Source of the DNA: JADFRD01 sp964538995
GTDB taxonomy: Bacteria; Fidelibacterota; Marinisomatia; Marinisomatales; TCS55
NCBI GenBank assembly: GCA_964538995.1
Contig: CAZIFK010000001.1
Coordinates: forward strand, 1-64,000
Direction: 5' to 3'
Length of the DNA stretch: 64,000 nt
The translations under genes and the position numbers were made by a program. Positions 18,187-27,434 of this stretch are shown here, in pieces. The stretch's first letter is position 1. Each line of letters opens with the position of its first letter. The notes beneath the pieces are model-generated. The model saw only the letters and a list, made by a program, of their open reading frames with translations, was not told where the DNA came from and searched no databases.

Positions 18187-19683
18187 TTCTTCCTGGGATT
18201 CTCCAATTTTTTCATCCGCATCTTCAGTTGCATCTGGCAAAGGAGAAGGTGGCGCTTCGTCCGTTTTCGATTTCGTTTTTCGGCTCTTAAAGCTTGTAAT
18301 AGTTACTTGCGTAGATAGATTAATTCCTTTCATGGAATGAATCCATATTCCATTGCGAAATGCAAAACCAAAATCAAATATTATAGGACCTTTATGATAA
18401 CCAAATCCTAGAGCTAACTCTTGAAAATTACTTCCACCCCAGGCATAACCAAGACGTAACGGAACTGACTCAAATTTTGTCATTTCTAATCCGGCCGACC
18501 ATCGCCAGCCTTTATGGGAAAACATGCTGTTGGAGAATCCTGTCCAAAGATCAGAACTAAATAAGTATCCTTCACCGGTATAGGACATACCTAATCTAAA
18601 AATTGTAGGATAATCCATTTTGAATTCCGGCAGATTACCATTTTTGTCCAATGGAACAAGCACAATCTGATCTTCAGGATCATTATTCCAAAACAGGTCT
18701 TCATTTCCAATTGTTCCGGCATTTAGTGAATCTATTGTATAAATATATTTGATAGCAACACTGTCATTTAGTGCCTGGCCTGCCCAGGTAAAATGGAATA
18801 AATCATCTTTATCCCCATAAATATTATTCGCGCCATTTAGAATATCTTTAATCATACTATCTCTATTCCATGTAATAGAACCAATTGCATTGATCAAGGA
18901 TACTCCAAATCGCCAACCATTGATATCTCTGGATACAAGACCGATATCAACGCCAATACCTGATCCTCCTATTCCTTGTCTTAGGTAATACACACCCCCA
19001 CCATATAATGCTTCATTTGTGGTCACTAAGTTTGCGTGACTGGAATCAGGGTCTATTCCCATGTAGAATAATCCTTGTAAATATTTTAACGTGACTCCAA
19101 ATGCAAATGGATCATACGGTACTGCAAAAGAAAAACCAAATTCCGTCACACCCATGACCTCATAATGCATTGTCATATCTATATCAGGATTATTGGCATT
19201 ACCTTCTAACATCAGCTGCAGAAACCCAAACGGAATTTGGTAGTTCGACAAGATCAGTGTGTTTGTGGTCAGCGCCATGTTACCGGAAGAATAATTCAAC
19301 AGTGGTAACGGTAAATGCAGATCCTGAAAATACGTTAGGCCGCCAGTGTCTCTCAACTCGTTCAACAGTTGCGTTTTATTATCATAGCTTGGGTTTCCAG
19401 GTTTTTGCCCGATGGAAAATAGTGTATCTCCACTAATTGCGCTCATATTCGTCAACGATAGCCAATTACCTACGATTCCAAAATCTATCCCGAAAAGTTG
19501 AAGCATAAATGGTTTATCTTGTTGATAGGCCAACATGGCTGGATTATATCCCACTGAAAAAATGCCATCTGCCACGGTTGAATACGCACCTGCCATTCCA
19601 ACTGAGCGAGGATCTCGTTTCGTTTGGCTGAAAACGAATCCAATAAGGAGAAAACAGACTAATATGGATTTACTACGATCCAT
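18157..19683 (-). CDS. Outer-membrane beta-barrel protein (PorV/FadL-like)
   Basis: A 508-residue protein with signal peptide MDRSKSILVCFLLIGFVFSQ. The mature N-terminus has SVGMAGAYSTVADGIFSVGYNPA, the hatch-type motif found in PorV, UPF0164 and FadL-like barrels (residues 28-50; NPAMLA is the core). The rest alternates amphipathic strands with aromatic girdles (for example IIFDFGFAFRNGIWIHS). The barrel seems to end near residue 465 and is followed by an acidic Ser/Pro/Glu tail of about 40 residues. It might be a PorV-like part of the secretion machinery or a nutrient porin; sequence alone does not decide. It starts three bases after the giant lipoprotein gene ends, so the two form an operon. 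Confidence 0.75.
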   Translation of the reverse strand: MDRSKSILVCFLLIGFVFSQTKRDPRSVGMAGAYSTVADGIFSVGYNPAMLAYQQDKPFMLQLFGIDFGIVGNWLSLTNMSAISGDTLFSIGQKPGNPSYDNKTQLLNELRDTGGLTYFQDLHLPLPLLNYSSGNMALTTNTLILSNYQIPFGFLQLMLEGNANNPDIDMTMHYEVMGVTEFGFSFAVPYDPFAFGVTLKYLQGLFYMGIDPDSSHANLVTTNEALYGGGVYYLRQGIGGSGIGVDIGLVSRDINGWRFGVSLINAIGSITWNRDSMIKDILNGANNIYGDKDDLFHFTWAGQALNDSVAIKYIYTIDSLNAGTIGNEDLFWNNDPEDQIVLVPLDKNGNLPEFKMDYPTIFRLGMSYTGEGYLFSSDLWTGFSNSMFSHKGWRWSAGLEMTKFESVPLRLGYAWGGSNFQELALGFGYHKGPIIFDFGFAFRNGIWIHSMKGINLSTQVTITSFKSRKTKSKTDEAPPSPLPDATEDADEKIGESQEESLPDAEEQQ

Positions 19684-19686
19684 TAT

Positions 19687-22599
19687 TTATTGATTCTTTT
19701 TCCGATTATTAGAATATCCGTATTTACTTCTGACAATTTTAGCAGTTCGGCCTCCAGTCACAGAAAAATACCAGCCACTTATATCTTCCGTTTGATATTT
19801 GCCGGTTTTGGTACTAAAGGAATTCGGATCACGAATGCGAAGACGAACACTGTCTGAAATAACTGCGGGTATCCACGAAATCGAATCGATATTAACAACC
19901 TCCGACCCAATTTCAAACCAATCATCTTCGCTAGGTTCAGTTACAGTTGAATAATGAAGATCTACGGTAGAAACAGACCCGTATGTTTTCCATTTGATAA
20001 AATAATCATTACCTGAATTCAACGTCTCACCACCATTTGGATATAATATAACCAATTCATCCGGAGCTGTTTCAAACATACCTGTGTTGCTCATTCTTAA
20101 AATAAGAAATGTACTGATATCGATATAGTCATTCACAGTCAAGTAAACAGATTGGCCATTAGTCCCATTCAAGTGAAATCGAGGTGCTGTATAATGTTCA
20201 CCATAGTCTGTCAGTAAGAAAAGTCTATTGGTATCAATCTCACTGGCATACGATATCACTCCCGGAGTCGCTACCTGACCAGGATGACCGACGGTGGATG
20301 TATCGCTGTAATATTCAGCCGGTTCAGGGAGAATGACTTTCAGCAAAGTGTCTACATAAGAAATGATCGTATCTTTGCCAAATGGGTTAAATTTCACTAA
20401 ATACACAACACCATCGATGCAATCTTCAAAATCGGTCATAACACTAAAAATATATAAATTTTCCGCAGAGGTATCGGGGTTCAATTGTGAACATTTGTTC
20501 AATACGTAAATACTGTCTGTCACCGACCAGGATGGATCCTGTGCAGCCAATGAATCTCTAAAAATACTTAACATTTCCTGTGTGGTATCTAATGGAAATA
20601 ATGTTTTATTCGACAGTAGAATAGAAATTTCTCCTGAAATGGGAATGCTGTTTGTAATTGTTGAAATCACTTGGGCAAACACAAGTGAGGAGCGAATCTT
20701 ATTGCGCATATCATGGGCAAATTCTTTAATGGGTGTTTCTGTTACAGAAATAAATGTCATGGGATCCATAATCACCTCAAACGGCGCTATCATTCGATAT
20801 CTACCACCAATTTTTGCTCCTCCGACAATGGTACCGCGTCCATCAATTCTGGCAGCGGAACGTACAATCATTATAGCCGGATTAAAGGAAAGTAAATCAA
20901 CAATGGTTGATGTTCCCGCAGAAGGGAGTGTTGTAACACTGTCTGTCCATGTTGTCGCATTAACTGTAGCATAACTCAAAACAGTGGTACCAATTTTGCT
21001 CAAGCGAATGATTGTCCGCGTGCTGTCAGATCCATAAGTACTCGGTTTTGCAATCGTCGCTCTTACTTCAACAATGGAAGAATCACCCAGTGTATTGTAC
21101 CCGATCATATCCACATCCAACTGGACAGGAAGATCAATAGAGTTGAGCATATCAAATTCAAATTGCACTCCAGTAAATGCCATTCCGGAAAATCCAGATG
21201 GCATTCCAGCGATATTTTGCGTGGAGGGTGGAAATGATTGAATAATATTTGCTTCTAATGACTCAAAGTGCAATTCGTCCACAGTTACATTAATCGTCAT
21301 ATTTCCCAATTCAGATCCATCAAGCGGTATCAATGCAGTTTGTTCCCGCAACCTGGCTGTTAAATCGATAACCAATTCTGACAATGCGCTGTCCGAACCT
21401 GCTGGGTTTGAAAATGTATACCCATCGATAAAAAATGTCTTATTGTATGTGGAATAATCTCTGAACAATGCTGTATCTATTTTGACTGAATCACTACCGG
21501 CTGGTGGCACGAAATTCCGGAAGTTCATGATAAAATCCATATAAAATGGATACGTACTCTTCAAATTAGATATCACTATTTCATTGATATCAAAACCAGT
21601 TCCTGTCTTAAAAATACCTGAATAAATTTCGATGTCTGATGGAAATGTAACCGGATCCAATTCGATGGGCATATCATATTCAGCAATTTCCACTACTGCT
21701 TCATCCACCCCGGCAATCCGAATCCTGATGGAAAGATTTACTTGAACAGAGTCACCAGCATTCACTGTTAAAGTATCTGTGTTATTGGTATGTGTCACCA
21801 CATCAAAATCAAACAACATTCGAATAGATTGTTTTAACTGTTGATCACCAATCAATGTCCTCCTAGTAAATATCTCATCTTTAATTACTGTGTTTTGCTG
21901 GTGATCTGCCAATGTATCAGGAGCAATACTTGAACCGGTAAACATAGAAAATCGTGTACCAGTCACATCAGTTAGCATTCCATTATTTGTAAGAGCCGAA
22001 TAGAAAAAGCTGCTGTCACTTATATCGTCAGCTTGGATCATCACACCGGACACTTCCGTGATGAAATCCGGCAATTCGCTTTCGTTGATAGTTGGTAGAT
22101 CAATTTGAATAGCTGGAAATGTTGTGTCAAACGCTGTAACGATATCATTCCAAGTGGACGCTAAAATTTGTTTATCACTCCCGGTAGGTACAGAAAATGC
22201 TTGTCCTGAAATATCAACTAAACCACCCGGAGCAAACGGAATAGTAACATTAATGACTGTATCAATGAGAACAGTGAGGTTCGGCGAAGTGGTGGGCGTT
22301 CCTTCATATTCAATTTCAGCTCCTACATTGACTTCCAAATATGATGCATCGATAGACGTATTGGGAAGAGTATCTTCAAAAACGATCTGCATACCTAATG
22401 AATCGGATGTTGGGAAAATCTGCTCATTATCGACAATTCCATCCAGTCTATATCTTTCCTGAACCAGAGGAAATTTCAGATCGATATACCATGTGGGTAT
22501 TTCAAAATCAGAAGGACTATCAAAATCACATGCATAGACGAACAGCAGCAATGCAGGAATGCTGATTTTATTAATATTTCTCTTTAGATGGTTTATCAT
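19687..22599 (-). CDS. Giant exported lipoprotein, unknown function
   Basis: A predicted outer-membrane lipoprotein of about 970 residues. The open frame extends to 22626, but the ATG at 22599 is preferred because it follows a GAGG and places a lipoprotein signal directly at the N-terminus (SIPALLLFVYAC, Cys about 24 acylated). The body is a long series of beta-rich segments with Ser/Thr-rich strands and repeated DSV and DTL motifs; I recognise no enzyme site. Near the C-terminus, ILYPNGGETLNSGNDYFIKW (about 880-900) matches the Ig-like domain known from Ser-Thr-rich anchored surface proteins. It is probably a surface-exposed or periplasmic structural protein cooperating with the barrel encoded three bases downstream. 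Confidence 0.75.
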   Translation of the reverse strand: MINHLKRNINKISIPALLLFVYACDFDSPSDFEIPTWYIDLKFPLVQERYRLDGIVDNEQIFPTSDSLGMQIVFEDTLPNTSIDASYLEVNVGAEIEYEGTPTTSPNLTVLIDTVINVTIPFAPGGLVDISGQAFSVPTGSDKQILASTWNDIVTAFDTTFPAIQIDLPTINESELPDFITEVSGVMIQADDISDSSFFYSALTNNGMLTDVTGTRFSMFTGSSIAPDTLADHQQNTVIKDEIFTRRTLIGDQQLKQSIRMLFDFDVVTHTNNTDTLTVNAGDSVQVNLSIRIRIAGVDEAVVEIAEYDMPIELDPVTFPSDIEIYSGIFKTGTGFDINEIVISNLKSTYPFYMDFIMNFRNFVPPAGSDSVKIDTALFRDYSTYNKTFFIDGYTFSNPAGSDSALSELVIDLTARLREQTALIPLDGSELGNMTINVTVDELHFESLEANIIQSFPPSTQNIAGMPSGFSGMAFTGVQFEFDMLNSIDLPVQLDVDMIGYNTLGDSSIVEVRATIAKPSTYGSDSTRTIIRLSKIGTTVLSYATVNATTWTDSVTTLPSAGTSTIVDLLSFNPAIMIVRSAARIDGRGTIVGGAKIGGRYRMIAPFEVIMDPMTFISVTETPIKEFAHDMRNKIRSSLVFAQVISTITNSIPISGEISILLSNKTLFPLDTTQEMLSIFRDSLAAQDPSWSVTDSIYVLNKCSQLNPDTSAENLYIFSVMTDFEDCIDGVVYLVKFNPFGKDTIISYVDTLLKVILPEPAEYYSDTSTVGHPGQVATPGVISYASEIDTNRLFLLTDYGEHYTAPRFHLNGTNGQSVYLTVNDYIDISTFLILRMSNTGMFETAPDELVILYPNGGETLNSGNDYFIKWKTYGSVSTVDLHYSTVTEPSEDDWFEIGSEVVNIDSISWIPAVISDSVRLRIRDPNSFSTKTGKYQTEDISGWYFSVTGGRTAKIVRSKYGYSNNRKKNQ

Positions 22600-22668
22600 A
22601 GACCTCGGATACCGAACATTAATCATTAATGAATGGGAAATTCATTCATTTTTAGCTATCAAACCATA

Positions 22669-22700
22669 AAAAAATCCACATTTTTTAATGTGGATTTTTT
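22669..22700. terminator. Bidirectional rho-independent terminator
   Basis: AAAAAATCCACA (22669-22680), an 8-base loop, then TGTGGATTTTTT (22689-22700): a perfect 12-bp inverted repeat whose stem ends in U runs on both strands. It lies 24 bases after the ahcY stop and ends the metK-ahcY transcript on the minus strand. Confidence 0.9.
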
Positions 22701-22724
22701 ACCATTAAAATTTTAAATATAAGA

Positions 22725-24155
22725 TTAATAGCGATATTCATCCTTTTTAAATGGACCATTTTTACCTACACCAATATAATCTGCCTGATCATCTGTTAAT
22801 TTTGTTAATGTGACTCCTAGTTGACCTAAATGCAAATGTGCTACTTCTTCATCCAGTATTTTTGGCAACAAATAAACACCTATTTGTGGTTTATCTTTTG
22901 CGAGAGCTAACTGAGCCAGAACCTGGTTTGTAAAGGAATTTGACATGACAAAACTCGGATGTCCGGTGGCACATCCCAAATTCACTAACCTACCCTCAGA
23001 CAGTAGAAAAATCTGGTGACCATCTTCAAAGGTATAACGGTCAACCTGCGGTTTGATATTTTCTTTCTGAACTGACGGATCATTGTTCAATGCACTCATT
23101 TGTATTTCATTATCAAAATGACCAATATTACACACAATAGATTGATCCTTCATTTTTTTCATATGCTCAAAGGTAATAATATCTTTATTACCAGTAGCCG
23201 TCACGTAAATATTTGCTTCCGGCAATGCTTGCTCAATGGTTTTTACTTCATAACCTTCCATGGCAGCCTGTAATGCACATATGGGATCCACCTCTGTGAT
23301 TAGAACACGAGCACCAAACCCCCGCATAGACTGAGCGCAGCCTTTACCCACATCACCATAACCACAGACCAAAACAACTTTACCTGAAATCATAACATCC
23401 GTGGCACGCTTGATTCCATCAGCCAGCGACTCCCTGCAACCGTAAATATTATCAAATTTTGATTTTGTCACAGAATCATTTACATTATAAGCTGGGAACA
23501 ACAGGGTTCCGTCCTTTTCCATTTGTTCTAACCGATGTACTCCGGTTGTTGTTTCTTCTGAAACACCGATGATATTTTCTGCTATTTTATGCCAGTGTCG
23601 ATTGTCTTTTTCTAATACGTCTCGGAGAAGTTTTTCAATAACGATTTCTTCTTCAACATCTGTTTCAATAGGTGGAGCATCACCATGTTCAGCTACATAA
23701 TTTTCGAATTCATAGCCCTTGTGGATAAGTAACGTGGCATCTCCACCATCATCCACAATTAAATTTGGACCACTCTCATCTGGAAACGTAAGAGCCTGCA
23801 TCGTGCACCACCAGTATTCTTTCAGTGTCTCCCCTTTCCAGGCATACACGGGAACACCACTATCAGCAATAGCGGCAGCGGCGTGGTCTTGAGTAGAAAA
23901 AATATTGCAGGATGCCCAACGAATATCGGCACCCAGTTCTCGTAATGTTTTGATCAAAATCGCTGTTTCGATGGTCATGTGGAGAGAACCGGTTAATTTC
24001 AATCCGGCAAGGGGCTTTTCCGAACCATATTTTTCTTTGGAAGACATCAACCCGGGCATTTCTTTTTCTGATACAGAAATCGCTTTATACCCAGCTTCTG
24101 CCAAATCAATGTCAGCTACTTTATAGGGTAATTTTTCATAAATAGTGTTACTCAC
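22725..24155 (-). CDS. ahcY: Adenosylhomocysteinase
   Basis: Hydrolyses S-adenosylhomocysteine to adenosine and homocysteine, removing the product inhibitor of methyltransferases. The NAD-binding loop GYGDVGKG is at 265-272, and the substrate region VNDSVTKSKFDNIYG at 225-239 holds the catalytic Lys/Asp; SLHMTIETA near 57 and the C-terminal tail KNGPFKKDEYRY are also diagnostic. 476 residues is normal. Start is GTG at 24155, preceded by GGAG six bases upstream. It follows metK after a 57-base spacer with a strong hairpin, so the two genes encode successive parts of the SAM cycle and are probably co-transcribed. Confidence 0.98.
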   Translation of the reverse strand: MSNTIYEKLPYKVADIDLAEAGYKAISVSEKEMPGLMSSKEKYGSEKPLAGLKLTGSLHMTIETAILIKTLRELGADIRWASCNIFSTQDHAAAAIADSGVPVYAWKGETLKEYWWCTMQALTFPDESGPNLIVDDGGDATLLIHKGYEFENYVAEHGDAPPIETDVEEEIVIEKLLRDVLEKDNRHWHKIAENIIGVSEETTTGVHRLEQMEKDGTLLFPAYNVNDSVTKSKFDNIYGCRESLADGIKRATDVMISGKVVLVCGYGDVGKGCAQSMRGFGARVLITEVDPICALQAAMEGYEVKTIEQALPEANIYVTATGNKDIITFEHMKKMKDQSIVCNIGHFDNEIQMSALNNDPSVQKENIKPQVDRYTFEDGHQIFLLSEGRLVNLGCATGHPSFVMSNSFTNQVLAQLALAKDKPQIGVYLLPKILDEEVAHLHLGQLGVTLTKLTDDQADYIGVGKNGPFKKDEYRY

Positions 24156-24175
24156 GAATGCTCCAATTCATTTTT

Positions 24176-24211
24176 AGAGACCTTTGCATAACCTCTAGCG
24201 CAAAGGTCTCT
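24176..24211 (-). promoter_or_regulatory. Hairpin in the metK-ahcY spacer
   Basis: AGAGACCTTTG (24176-24186) and CAAAGGTCTCT (24201-24211) are perfect 11-bp inverted repeats with a 14-base loop, ending 21 bases before the ahcY GTG. On the minus strand the stem is followed by AAAAATG rather than U residues, so it is not a standard terminator. It could be an attenuator, a processing site or a structured leader that tunes ahcY relative to metK. It does not resemble the known SAH riboswitch by eye. Confidence 0.6.
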
Positions 24212-24212
24212 A

Positions 24213-25394
24213 TTAAATAATGTTATGTAATTCATCTATCATATCTGTTTTTTCCCATGTGAACGCTTCATCTTCACGTCCAAAATGGCCATAGGCTGCA
24301 GTTTTTCGGTATCTTGGTTTCTTCAAGTCTAAATGGTTAATAATTGCACCGGGTTTTAATGGAAAAATTTCTCGAACTTTTTTTGTCAATACATCGTCAT
24401 CCATTTTACCGGTACCGAACGTTTTGATATAAAATGACGTCGGTTCAGCTACACCAATACTGTATGAAAATTGTGTCTCACATTTTTCAGCCAGTTCGGC
24501 TGCTACAATATTCTTGGCAATGTATCTGGCCATATACGTGGCTGAACGATCTACTTTAGAAGGATCTTTTCCGGAAAATGCCCCTCCGCCGTGAGGTGCA
24601 TATCCTCCGTATGTATCCACAATAATTTTCCGTCCAGTTAAACCGGTATCGGCTGCAGGGCCGCCATAAACAAAACGCCCTGTGCCATTGACGATAAAAT
24701 CGTTAGTATATTTCATTTCGTTTTCTTCCAAAACGGTTTTAATTATATTATTTATTACTTCTGATTCAACAAAAGCATGTTCATTCGTTTCCGACCCATA
24801 TTCTGACAACATATCTTTATGCTGTGTAGCAATAACTACTTTTGATACACCAAGAGGTCCTGAATAATTGTATTCAACACTCACTTGGGATTTCCCATCC
24901 GGGCGGAGCCATGGCATCGTACCATTCTTACGGAGTTTGGCCAAACGCTCTGTCAAACGATGGGATAAATGGATTGGTAGGGGCATTAACTCAGGTGTCT
25001 CTTTGCAAGCATAGCCAAACATAAGTCCTTGATCACCAGCACCTTGTTCTTCAAATAATCCCTTACCTTGATCAACCCCCTGGGAAATTTCCGGGCTTTG
25101 AGCATGAATACTAGTAATGACTTTTACTTCTTCATTATCCATGCCATAGGAAATATCGGTGTACCCTATATCCGTCAATACCTCTTTAACGACTCGCTCG
25201 ACTTCAACAAAACCTTTTGTGGTCACTTCTCCAGAAACGACTATCAATCCTGTGGTCGCTAGTGTTTCGCAGGCAACACGTGAATCAGGATCCTTTGATA
25301 ATAAATCATCTAAAATGGCATCGGAAATAGCGTCGCAAACTTTGTCCGGATGGCCTTCCGTTACGGATTCAGATGTAAAATGATATTTGCTCAT
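24213..25394 (-). CDS. metK: S-adenosylmethionine synthase
   Basis: Makes SAM from methionine and ATP. The three family motifs are visible: ESVTEGHPDKVCDAISDAIL (residues 9-28), the GAGDQGLMFGYA hexapeptide region (GAGDQG) near 110, and GGGAFSGKDPSKVDRSAAY-like GGGAFSGKDPSKVDRSATY near 255. The reading frame can be extended to a TTG at 25406, but the family consensus begins with MSKY, favouring the ATG at 25394 (393 residues). Neither start has a good ribosome binding site. Cytoplasmic, normally tetrameric. It is upstream of ahcY and downstream of hpf on the same strand. Confidence 0.97.
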   Translation of the reverse strand: MSKYHFTSESVTEGHPDKVCDAISDAILDDLLSKDPDSRVACETLATTGLIVVSGEVTTKGFVEVERVVKEVLTDIGYTDISYGMDNEEVKVITSIHAQSPEISQGVDQGKGLFEEQGAGDQGLMFGYACKETPELMPLPIHLSHRLTERLAKLRKNGTMPWLRPDGKSQVSVEYNYSGPLGVSKVVIATQHKDMLSEYGSETNEHAFVESEVINNIIKTVLEENEMKYTNDFIVNGTGRFVYGGPAADTGLTGRKIIVDTYGGYAPHGGGAFSGKDPSKVDRSATYMARYIAKNIVAAELAEKCETQFSYSIGVAEPTSFYIKTFGTGKMDDDVLTKKVREIFPLKPGAIINHLDLKKPRYRKTAAYGHFGREDEAFTWEKTDMIDELHNII

Positions 25395-25491
25395 AATGTT
25401 ATACAACCTATTGAATTAAAGGCAAAATTTACCCTTCCTAGTAAATGCCTTCCAAACTTCTCTTGTTTGAATAAATTAAATAATGTGATTA

Positions 25492-25779
25492 TTAATGTAC
25501 ATTCAACTTCTGTTTCACCTTTTTGACTCTTGAAACCATTTTGTCTACTGCACGGTCAATGGATTTTGTTACATTATCTGTTGTTTCTTTTACATGAAGT
25601 TTATGAGAAGGAATTGAAAGATTCAATTCTGTTGTGTATTCGTTATTTTCATGTAGCAAAATAATTTGGCACTGGGTGATTCGATCAAACACCTTATGAA
25701 TTCGCTGCACTTCTGTTTCAGCATAACTTTTTAAGTTCTCCGGGGCATGAAAATGGCGTGCTGTAAACTCAACTACCAT
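25492..25779 (-). CDS. hpf: Ribosome hibernation promoting factor, short form
   Basis: A 95-residue HPF/YfiA (RaiA) family protein that binds the small ribosomal subunit and silences translation in stationary phase. It shows the typical beta-alpha-beta-beta-beta-alpha order: VEFTARHFHAPENLKSYAE, then the RITQCQIILLHENN strand, TTELNLSIPSHKLHVKE and the C-terminal helix DKMVSRVKKVKQKL rich in basic residues. There is no long-form dimerisation domain, so partner-driven 100S formation by itself is not expected. AAGGAG stands seven bases upstream of the ATG. It lies 24 bases downstream of pckA in the minus-strand run. Confidence 0.93.
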   Translation of the reverse strand: MVVEFTARHFHAPENLKSYAETEVQRIHKVFDRITQCQIILLHENNEYTTELNLSIPSHKLHVKETTDNVTKSIDRAVDKMVSRVKKVKQKLNVH

Positions 25780-25803
25780 GAGATCTCCTTTCGGTTTTTC
25801 TGT

Positions 25804-27420
25804 TTAATTTTTCGGTCCTGCATTTAGAATAGCCGGATCATCAACTTCGTATTGAGCAAAGTTATTCTGAAATTTTTCAACAAGATTTTTTGCTGTTTGA
25901 TGATACTCATTTATGTTTTTCCAGGCATTCGTTGGCAGAAGTGTATCTTCTCCTATTCCATTCAATTGTTTTGGTATCTGTACACCAAAATATTGATCTT
26001 TTACTAATTCCTCTGATTCAATGCTGCCATCCAGAATTTTATGGATAATTTTTCTTGTGATAGGAAGGCTTATTCGTTTCGCTCCAGAGCTGGCGCTGGC
26101 ACCGACCCAGCCTGTGTTTACCAGAAAACAGGGTACATTGTATTTATTCATTTTCTCACTGAGTAATTCTGCATATTTTAAGGGATGCAACGTTAAAAAA
26201 GGACCACCAAAACAGGGTGAAAATGTTGCCACCGGTTCTGTGATACCTCTTTCAGTGCCGGCAACTTTTGCAGTGTAACCACTGATAAAATGATACATGG
26301 CTTGTTCCGGAGATAATTTAGAAACAGGTGGAAGAACACCATAAGCATCACAAGTCAAAAAGATAATTGTCTTCGGATGCCCAGACATGGCCGGTTTTCC
26401 CTGGCCAACAATAGAATTGTCAATGTAATCCAATGGATAAGAAACGCGCGTATTTTCTGTTTTTGACTTATCAGAAAAATCCACTATTCTTGTTCGTTCA
26501 TCATAAACGACATTTTCCAGTAACGCACCGTGGCGTATTGCACGATAGATATCCGGCTCATGTTCCGGATTAAGATCGATTACTTTTGCATAACAACCGC
26601 CTTCAAAATTAAAAATGCCATCATCTGACCAACCGTGTTCGTCATCTCCGATCAAGGGTCTTTCCGAATCGGTGCTTAAAGTGGTTTTTCCCGTTCCGCT
26701 TAAACCAAAAAAGATAGCAGGATTTTCACCATTTTTATCCACATTTGCAGAACAATGCATTGCGAGGACACCCTTCAAGGGTAAATAATAATTCATTACA
26801 GAAAAAATACCTTTTTTCATCTCACCACCATATTCAGTACCACCAATGATTGCTATACGCTTACCTAAGTGAAAAATGATGAATGTTTTTGAATTCATTC
26901 CATATTCAACAAACCTCTGATTATAAACATCCGACGCGTTAATAATAGTAAAATCAGGTTCAAATCCATCTAATTCACCTTCCTCCGGACAAATAAACAT
27001 ATTGTGAGCAAAATGTGTCTGCCAGGCTTTTTTAGCAATCATTCTCACATTTAATCTGTATTTGGGATCTGCGCCAGCAAAACCATCAAAAACATATGTA
27101 TTTGAATCATCTGCGTGATTATAATAATCCACTACTTGAGTATATAAATCATCAAAAATTGATTCTTCCACTTTAACATTCACAGGTCCCCACCAAAGAT
27201 TATTATTAGACGAATCTTCATCTACAAAATATTTATCTTTAGGAGATCGACCGGTATATCGTCCTGTATCAACCATAATCGCACCATTCATCCCCATTTT
27301 ACCTTCTTTATGCAAAATGATATCTTCTATGATACTTTCTACTGGTAAGTTTCTTATGATTCTCTCAACATCTGTTAAGCCAATTTTATCTAATCCTAGT
27401 TCTTTACCTACTGTAGTCAT
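25804..27420 (-). CDS. pckA: Phosphoenolpyruvate carboxykinase (ATP)
   Basis: Catalyses oxaloacetate + ATP to PEP + CO2 + ADP, the first committed step of gluconeogenesis. The kinase 1a motif (P-loop) is GLSGTGKTTLS at 239-249; the kinase 2 motif and metal site are in LIGDDEHGWSDDGIFNFEGG (residues near 258-277), and the PEPCK-specific RYTGRSPKDK motif lies at 54-63. 538 residues is the usual ATP-type size. A clear GAGGAG ribosome site stands before the ATG. It sits between xerC/D and hpf; the neighbouring hpf may reflect joint starvation control, which is inference. Confidence 0.97.
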   Translation of the reverse strand: MTTVGKELGLDKIGLTDVERIIRNLPVESIIEDIILHKEGKMGMNGAIMVDTGRYTGRSPKDKYFVDEDSSNNNLWWGPVNVKVEESIFDDLYTQVVDYYNHADDSNTYVFDGFAGADPKYRLNVRMIAKKAWQTHFAHNMFICPEEGELDGFEPDFTIINASDVYNQRFVEYGMNSKTFIIFHLGKRIAIIGGTEYGGEMKKGIFSVMNYYLPLKGVLAMHCSANVDKNGENPAIFFGLSGTGKTTLSTDSERPLIGDDEHGWSDDGIFNFEGGCYAKVIDLNPEHEPDIYRAIRHGALLENVVYDERTRIVDFSDKSKTENTRVSYPLDYIDNSIVGQGKPAMSGHPKTIIFLTCDAYGVLPPVSKLSPEQAMYHFISGYTAKVAGTERGITEPVATFSPCFGGPFLTLHPLKYAELLSEKMNKYNVPCFLVNTGWVGASASSGAKRISLPITRKIIHKILDGSIESEELVKDQYFGVQIPKQLNGIGEDTLLPTNAWKNINEYHQTAKNLVEKFQNNFAQYEVDDPAILNAGPKN

Positions 27421-27434
27421 GTTTTCTCCTCGAT

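Noticed and set aside
22600..22626. Upstream ATG for the giant lipoprotein
   Set aside because: Nine extra residues before a good lipoprotein signal and no ribosome site; ATG 22599 has GAGG upstream.
24156..24212. SAH riboswitch before ahcY
   Set aside because: The spacer is only 57 bases and lacks recognisable conserved core; only a simple hairpin is seen.
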